From positions 1-24,409 of the IMG/VR virus record IMGVR_UViG_3300042892_004874: a DNA stretch of 24,409 nucleotides. One strand, 5' to 3'. The notes under the pieces are model-generated. The model was not told where the DNA came from. It ran no database searches and was given only the letters and a program-made list of their open reading frames with translations. The position numbers and the translations under genes were made by a program. This document shows, piece by piece, positions 19,333-24,409 of this stretch. Position 1 is the stretch's first letter, and each line of letters starts with the position of its first letter. Origin of the DNA: a virus.

Positions 19333-22300
19333 TAGTCCGCTTTTTTCTTTCTAGGTCTTGTAAATCTACCACTAGAATCAGCAAGACGATATTCTACTAA
19401 AGTCTTTAGTATGTCTCCCGGTTTAGAACCCTGTTCTCTTGCTATCTCAGTTACACTTTTTCCAGAATCGTAATCTTGAAGAAGTTTTTTATCGGAGCTA
19501 GGTATCCCATTAGGTATAAATATGGGTGATGTAGGCTCTTTCGGCACCACCACCGGTTTTGGTTTCGGCTTTTTTGGCACCACCACCGGTTTTGGTTTTG
19601 GCTCTTTCGGCACCACCACCGGTTTTGGTTTCGGCTCTTTTTTCTTTGGAGCACGAACCGTTCTCTCAACGGCATCAGATGTATCTATTGGTTTTTCAAG
19701 CCGCCATGCGCCGGGTTCTGGTCGTTCAGATTCCAGTGCATCCTGAGAGGCTCTTCGCTCTTCAATTATTTGACGAATTCTATCGTTGTTTCTTGTTTCG
19801 ACTTTAGGTTTTGTTTCGACTTTAGGTTTTGTTTCAATTTTAGGTTTTACTTGACGAGGTTTTGCTTGACGAGGTTTCTTTTTTCTTCTGTCAAAAAATC
19901 TTTGGTTGTTTTTCAATACCTTTCGTACTGTAGAGTGGTTCAAGCTCGACGCTTCAACGATTTCCTCTAAAGTGCTTCCGGAATCAAACATCTTTACTAT
20001 TTCGGAATTTCTTTTTTGTGCGTCAGCAGTAATTGTTCTGCTTATTTTTGTTTTTCGTGCCGCTCCTCCGTATTTTCTTAAAAGGTACACAGCTTGGTCT
20101 CTAGTTAACCCAAGCTCGTCTGCAATTTCTTGATAATTTTTTCCTAAATCAAAAAGTTTTATTACTTCGTCTCGCCGTTCAATGTTAAATATTGGGCCTC
20201 TTACTTTTTCTCCGCGCTTACGTGCAACTTTCAGAACCCCGCGAACGTTAGCTATAGGCATGCCTAATTCTTCTGCTATTTCTTTTGCCAACTTGCCGCT
20301 GTTATATTTTTCAATAATTTTCTTATTGCGCTCATCCATTGTGCGCGGCCTAGCCATTCTTCCAGAGACGCTTCCTCCATTTTCAGGCAAATTACGCACA
20401 AAATTATTAATAAAGGCTGCGCCTTCTTCGGAGTATCTTTGCTGTCTTAGGTCTACGTCATAGCGTTTAATCGCTTCTGCAACGAGTTTGCTAGCAATTC
20501 CTTGACGCTTTGAGTCCGGCGAGATGAAAACGTTCATATTGCCTTTTTTCTCAAGAGGGAGGTCCTGTGGATAGTGGTAGACAATCCCCTTTAATAATCC
20601 CTTGTCGTCTCTCCACAAAAGGCAGTCAACCCATTGTCCTGGCTGGAGACCGTTGCCTTCTCCTTTAAAGTAGGAAAGGCCAGGGGGTCCCTTTTTGTCA
20701 AACTGCTTAGCTTGACCCTTGAACGGCCACGGCATCCCATCAAGACTTTTTGTTACGTCTTTCCACGGCTTGCCTTTAAACGTTGGTGGTTTTTTTGCCC
20801 GTTCTTCGGCTGACCTATATGGCTTAAAGCCGTCAGATGGCATCGCCATTCTTCCAGAGACGCCACCGTTTTGTGCTGCCCAGATAAGCATGTCCATTGG
20901 AATTTTTGTTTCATTGAACTCGTCCATTGCGCCAGGGGTTTTACTAATTACGTCGCGCACCAGTTGCTTTTCTGTATCAGAAAGAGCATTCCATGAATTT
21001 TCTAATTCGTCATCCGTGACAAAGGCTTCTACTTCCCTCTTGGGCTGCGGCGCGGTTGGTCTATAACCCTTAAGGCTTGGGTCAATGACGGTTTCAGTTA
21101 CCGTCTTAAAGACGTGTGATTCAGACATTTTTCTTGCTTTTGCAATTTCGGCTACTGTCATCCCTTTTTCGTAATCGTCAAGGATGTCACCTTGCGCGCT
21201 GTCTCGCGGAACTCCTCTTTCAGCCATCTTGATATCTGGCCTTCCACCCTTTTTGACGGCCTGGTTTGCGTCATCAAAATCAGCATGCGCATACGCACGT
21301 ATATCTAGAACCTCTAGCTGGCCGCCCTTTTTCTTTCTAGCCAAGAGTGTTCTTGCGCCAGTTTCATTGTCCGCATCCCACATGTAGAACTCATCTGCAA
21401 AGTCTGCAACCTTGGGCATTGTGATTCTGTTTGTATTAATGACGGCAGGAACCAAGCTTGATGGGATGTTTCTTGGGTCGTTCTGCTGACGCTTTAAGCG
21501 GGCTGCCTCGAGCCGTGTTGGGGTAGCTACGTTGTAGTGGGCAACCACTTCGTAGCCATTGTCTCTTGCGGATTGCAACGTGCCAAAACCACTATTGAAT
21601 TGCCCTGTTGAGTCGTAAACAATATTGTGACCATCTTGCACCCCGCGCTGCAGAGCCATATCGGTAATTATTCTGCTCTCTTCGTGAACAGTATTGGCCC
21701 AATCGAGGTTTCCTGCGGCATGAAGAGCTCTAGCTTCTGGGATTAAGGTTTTAATTTCGTCGGCATCTAGGTGAAGTGAATCAGTAGGGCTAGGTATTCC
21801 GTTTAATCCGCTCTTTCTATCGGTAGATTTCCCAGAGCCAGGTGCGCCACCAACAGAAATAAAACGCTTTTTACCAGTACGTTTTTTGATGGCGTTTACT
21901 AGTGCGGAGACGATAGGCACGTACACCTCGTCATGTCTCCAGTCAACAATTTTAGTAGTTCCACCAAATGTAGCAGTGACCGCTACAAAAGGTTCGTTGG
22001 GTTGAGCTGCATACCAACTCATTGTTGAGCGTGGATTTGCCCTAGTCAAGAAGGAAGGGTCGTAGTCGCTAGGTAAAGAATCTGGGTCAAAACCAGAAAG
22101 GCGGTTTTCTAAAGTGTTGTCCAGGGGTGGCATCGATGACATTTTGCCCGATACTCCACCTCCTGCTGGATTATTTACTTTTTTTTTTGCTTCTCTTCTT
22201 TCAGCTGCAGCTTTTCTAGCAGCTAGCCTTTTTTTAGTCGCAGCCGGCGTACCCATCATTTTGTAATTAGTAACCTGCCTTGTGGACAAACCAAGTTTTT

Positions 22301-24409
22301 CAGCTATTTCAGGAGTCTTGAAACCCTGCATCTGTAAGTTTCTTACTTTTTGAATATTTTCTTCTGCTGCTTCAACTGTTCTGCCACGGACGTCGGGTAA
22401 ATCTATTCCCTGTTTCTTTGCTTGCGATATATATTGGTCTACTTGACCAAGGCTTAAACCAAGCTTGTCTGCTATTTCGCGATTTGTTTTTCCCTGTTTG
22501 CGCAGCTTGACAACATTCTTTATTTTTTTCTGAACTGCCGGGTTTTTTTTAGCCATTTTCCCGGAGACGCCATTCCAGTCTTCCCCGTTTAAGCCAATTG
22601 GGTTTTGTATAATTTCCCCATTTTGCGTGTTTGTGAAGTCACCATTTTTATCAATGTTCCATTTGTTTAGCAACTCAGGATTATTAACTTCTTCAAACGG
22701 TCTGCGTAGCATTGAATCTTGACCTGAATAATCGCGTATCCATTCGTTGCCGTTCCAAACATGCGGCTCACCATTTATAATTTTTTCATCACGATTCTTG
22801 GGGAGAACTCCAGAAGACATTCTTCCTGAAGCACCTGCATTAGCTATAAATGCTTCAAGTTCGTTTCCGGTTAAAGGCAAATAGAAGCCATCATCTATGT
22901 ATTTTTGCTGTCCTTCGTCTGTCCACACTTCATACTTATCCATAAGTTCAACAGGATTGCGATGGCGTGCCCATTCACTCTTGGGCCAAGAACGCCATGG
23001 ATATCCAATTTCATCTAAGTCATCTATAAGGTCACCATGCCGGCGAACCTTGTCTTTTGACATCCACAACTCTTTGCTTAATTCAGCGATGGCGTCGTTT
23101 ATTGCTTTTTCCGTATTATTAGTAGGAACTACGGGGTTACTGCTAAAAAATTCTCTTCTAAAGAGAAAGGCAGAATCTCTTTCTGCTTGTTCTAACCTCT
23201 TGCGTATATAAAAACCAGTAGCAAGGGTTAAGTTAGAATCTGCGTCAAAGTCGTCAAAAATAAATCCAGTAGTAGAATTTGCAATATTTTCACGCCTTGT
23301 TTTTACAGCGTCAAGAGCTTTTTTACGCAGTGTTTCCAAATCGTCCGTAGCGTATGAACGGAACTTTTTGTTAAATTCGTTAGCTTCTTTTGTGTTTTTA
23401 GCAAGAGAGTTAGTTATTTTTCCAGACACAGACATTGGGGTTTCTCTTCCCATGTCTCTTGTAAAAACCGGATTCATCCACTGTCTTGGCATGCTTTCAA
23501 GAACGTTATTTTTTCTTTGCCACTTGTTGGTATTTGTTGAAGAAGCTTTTTCTAGCTTGTCCATTGCTTTGTTTACCATATGCATTGCGCGGCGTGGTCC
23601 TATTTTGCGACGCTCTGCAAAATCTGTAATGCTTTCCCCGTCAGCTAGTCGTCTCATCATTCTTAGTTCACCAGTCGAAAGAACTGCGTCTCCGTACTCG
23701 GCAATTGTTGAGCGTAACGCAACTCTCGGAATTTGCCTACTTGAAGCAAGCCAACGGTCATACTTGTTTGCTCTTGATTCAACAAGGGATGGAGTTATTC
23801 CAAGAGACTGTGCTACAGATGTAGCACTTCTTCCTTCGTGATTGAGCATCATATAAATTAACTGGTCAGCCTTGTGCTGCTCAATATTGTCAATGTGCTT
23901 AGTCTTTGACATAAATTTACTAGGATTAGAATTTCTAACTGTTTCGAAAAGTTTGTCTTCATAAGCTTTGTATTTTGCTTCTGTCATGTTGAGCAATGAA
24001 GACATCTCTTCGATTGATGCTCCATCTAGTCTTCTCATCATGTTTGCTGTGTCTTGGCGTTTAAGTGGCGATTTATCAGATAGCAGGTTGCGATAAATTT
24101 TGTTTAAAGACGGCTCTCTATTTTCCAAAACAGACTGATATTTCTTTTGTATGTCAAATACTTCGTCTTGAGACACGCCAAATTTCTTAGCAGCGCGTGA
24201 TATTGACATTCTGTCATGTGCTGTAGCCATATATATAGCACGCTCTGTGTCTGATACTGGGTTTGATGAATTAGGAATATCGATTCCTAAAGACTTAAGA
24301 GCCTTGGTGACAGACTCGGCGGTCACGTATGGGTCTCTTTCGCGCAGTTTTGCTGTTATTTCATCAAGAGAGTCACCGTTGTTTGCAAGATACGCAGAGC
24401 GTCTAGTTA
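19332..24409 (-). CDS. Giant multidomain phage protein with HTH array, Zeta-toxin-like kinase and GNAT-like domain, 5' partial
   Basis: The frame runs off the right edge, so a GTG at 24326 is not the true start; at least 1691 codons are present. Numbered from that GTG: HTH units at about 36-66, 98-126, 158-193, 222-260, 603-636, 660-690, 1048-1078, 1337-1366, 1388-1418, 1443-1472 and 1615-1645, many with G-K-x-x-x-E-I-A-x-x-L-G. A Zeta-toxin-like P-loop kinase is at about 815-1000 (GAPGSGKS 827-834, HLDADE, HEES, VYDSTG). A GNAT-like acetyltransferase is at about 1230-1312 (RQGIA 1274-1278). There is a WNGNEW segment near 530. Six copies of V/A-S-G-R/K-M/I separate the modules. A Lys/Pro repeat region is at about 1565-1600. 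It lies directly upstream of the capsid gene, where portal-associated, protease or MuF-type ejected proteins usually are. The function as a whole is unknown; it may be a polyprotein. Confidence 0.85.
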   Translation of the reverse strand, partial: TRRSAYLANNGDSLDEITAKLRERDPYVTAESVTKALKSLGIDIPNSSNPVSDTERAIYMATAHDRMSISRAAKKFGVSQDEVFDIQKKYQSVLENREPSLNKIYRNLLSDKSPLKRQDTANMMRRLDGASIEEMSSLLNMTEAKYKAYEDKLFETVRNSNPSKFMSKTKHIDNIEQHKADQLIYMMLNHEGRSATSVAQSLGITPSLVESRANKYDRWLASSRQIPRVALRSTIAEYGDAVLSTGELRMMRRLADGESITDFAERRKIGPRRAMHMVNKAMDKLEKASSTNTNKWQRKNNVLESMPRQWMNPVFTRDMGRETPMSVSGKITNSLAKNTKEANEFNKKFRSYATDDLETLRKKALDAVKTRRENIANSTTGFIFDDFDADSNLTLATGFYIRKRLEQAERDSAFLFRREFFSSNPVVPTNNTEKAINDAIAELSKELWMSKDKVRRHGDLIDDLDEIGYPWRSWPKSEWARHRNPVELMDKYEVWTDEGQQKYIDDGFYLPLTGNELEAFIANAGASGRMSSGVLPKNRDEKIINGEPHVWNGNEWIRDYSGQDSMLRRPFEEVNNPELLNKWNIDKNGDFTNTQNGEIIQNPIGLNGEDWNGVSGKMAKKNPAVQKKIKNVVKLRKQGKTNREIADKLGLSLGQVDQYISQAKKQGIDLPDVRGRTVEAAEENIQKVRNLQMQGFKTPEIAEKLGLSTRQVTNYKMMGTPAATKKRLAARKAAAERREAKKKVNNPAGGGVSGKMSSMPPLDNTLENRLSGFDPDSLPSDYDPSFLTRANPRSTMSWYAAQPNEPFVAVTATFGGTTKIVDWRHDEVYVPIVSALVNAIKKRTGKKRFISVGGAPGSGKSTDRKSGLNGIPSPTDSLHLDADEIKTLIPEARALHAAGNLDWANTVHEESRIITDMALQRGVQDGHNIVYDSTGQFNSGFGTLQSARDNGYEVVAHYNVATPTRLEAARLKRQQNDPRNIPSSLVPAVINTNRITMPKVADFADEFYMWDADNETGARTLLARKKKGGQLEVLDIRAYAHADFDDANQAVKKGGRPDIKMAERGVPRDSAQGDILDDYEKGMTVAEIAKARKMSESHVFKTVTETVIDPSLKGYRPTAPQPKREVEAFVTDDELENSWNALSDTEKQLVRDVISKTPGAMDEFNETKIPMDMLIWAAQNGGVSGRMAMPSDGFKPYRSAEERAKKPPTFKGKPWKDVTKSLDGMPWPFKGQAKQFDKKGPPGLSYFKGEGNGLQPGQWVDCLLWRDDKGLLKGIVYHYPQDLPLEKKGNMNVFISPDSKRQGIASKLVAEAIKRYDVDLRQQRYSEEGAAFINNFVRNLPENGGSVSGRMARPRTMDERNKKIIEKYNSGKLAKEIAEELGMPIANVRGVLKVARKRGEKVRGPIFNIERRDEVIKLFDLGKNYQEIADELGLTRDQAVYLLRKYGGAARKTKISRTITADAQKRNSEIVKMFDSGSTLEEIVEASSLNHSTVRKVLKNNQRFFDRRKKKPRQAKPRQVKPKIETKPKVETKPKVETRNNDRIRQIIEERRASQDALESERPEPGAWRLEKPIDTSDAVERTVRAPKKKEPKPKPVVVPKEPKPKPVVVPKKPKPKPVVVPKEPTSPIFIPNGIPSSDKKLLQDYDSGKSVTEIAREQGSKPGDILKTLVEYRLADSSGRFTRPRKKKAD
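19534..19632 (-). repeat. Three 33-bp tandem repeats encoding an 11-residue Lys/Pro/Val unit
   Basis: Units at 19534-19566, 19567-19599 and 19600-19632 differ at only a few bases. Each encodes EPKPKPVVVPK or a close variant, giving a stiff proline-rich spacer near the C-terminus of the giant protein. Near identity at the DNA level indicates recent duplication. Just upstream in the protein, shorter K-P-K-V-E-T repeats occur. Confidence 0.9.
20355..23429 (-). repeat. Six dispersed copies of a V-S-G-[RK]-M linker peptide
   Basis: Copies, as minus-strand codons: 23415-23429 (VSGKI), 22818-22832 (ASGRM), 22554-22568 (VSGKM), 22140-22154 (VSGKM), 20847-20861 (VSGRM) and 20355-20369 (VSGRM). Most follow a Gly/Asn-rich stretch (GGGVSGKM, NGGVSGRM, GGSVSGRM). 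The codons differ between copies, so the peptide, not the DNA, is conserved. The C-terminus ends in a possible degenerate copy (SSGRFTRP). The copies fall between recognisable modules. Confidence 0.9.

Noticed and set aside
19534-19632. Tandem 33-bp repeats as a CRISPR array
   Set aside because: The units are contiguous without spacers and encode an 11-residue protein repeat in frame.
23368-23841. 157-codon rightward frame inside the giant gene
   Set aside because: It is antisense to continuous coding sequence containing HTH motifs.
24324-24326. GTG at 24326 as the start of the giant gene
   Set aside because: The frame stays open with good coding character for 27 more codons to the window edge, so the gene begins outside the window.

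Overview
The window looks like part of a tailed double-stranded DNA phage genome whose host is probably an actinobacterium. The phage assignment rests on an HK97-type major capsid protein, a replicative primase-helicase, an SSB, phage-style tRNAs, and many tiny overlapping genes on both strands. The actinobacterial guess rests on a lysin with a resuscitation-promoting-factor (Rpf) type domain, a monomeric B12-dependent ribonucleotide reductase, and many genes that appear to have leaderless promoters (a TANNNT hexamer 6-7 nt before the ATG). I see no integrase, transposase, CRISPR array or rRNA. Both ends of the window cut through genes.

Layout. Positions 1-4990 (rightward): primase-helicase (5' end missing), an HTH protein, a ribbon-helix-helix protein, thioredoxin, then a run of very small genes interleaved with tRNA-Arg(TCT), a CAT-anticodon tRNA that looks like tRNA-Ile2, and tRNA-Arg(CCT). 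Positions 4987-7667 (leftward): class II ribonucleotide reductase, a small Cys-motif protein, and a histone H1-like Lys/Ala/Pro-rich protein. Positions 7728-9158: two rightward genes meeting a leftward protein that may be ADP-ribosyltransferase-like. Positions 9160-13300: small genes of mixed orientation, a possible virion-surface protein, a nuclease-like protein, a ParB-like protein, a strange tRNA-like element, and SSB. Positions 13413-15196: a promoter followed by the lysin operon, with small genes and a two-helix membrane protein. Positions 15170-19332 (leftward): a coiled-coil protein, a cysteine-cluster protein, a staphylococcal-nuclease-like protein, a DUF6321-like protein, an Asp/Asn beta-hydroxylase-like protein, the major capsid protein and a 55-residue protein. 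Positions 19332-24409 (leftward): one enormous gene of at least 1691 codons that runs off the right edge.

Thioredoxin and the reductase probably work together to make dNTPs for replication by the primase-helicase and SSB. The tRNAs suit codons (AGA, AGG, AUA) that are often rare in actinobacteria.

Two things stand out. First, the hexamer ACCCGT occurs 21 times on the + strand between 115 and 8568, never on the other strand there, and never on the + strand in the remaining 15.8 kb. It keeps its polarity across genes of both directions, so it is a strand-oriented DNA signal and not a codon effect. Second, the giant gene is a string of unrelated modules (about eleven HTH units, a Zeta-toxin-like P-loop kinase, a GNAT-like acetyltransferase, uncharacterised segments) separated by six copies of a short peptide, V/A-S-G-R/K-M/I. 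It sits directly before the capsid gene, which suggests a processed or capsid-packaged polyprotein.
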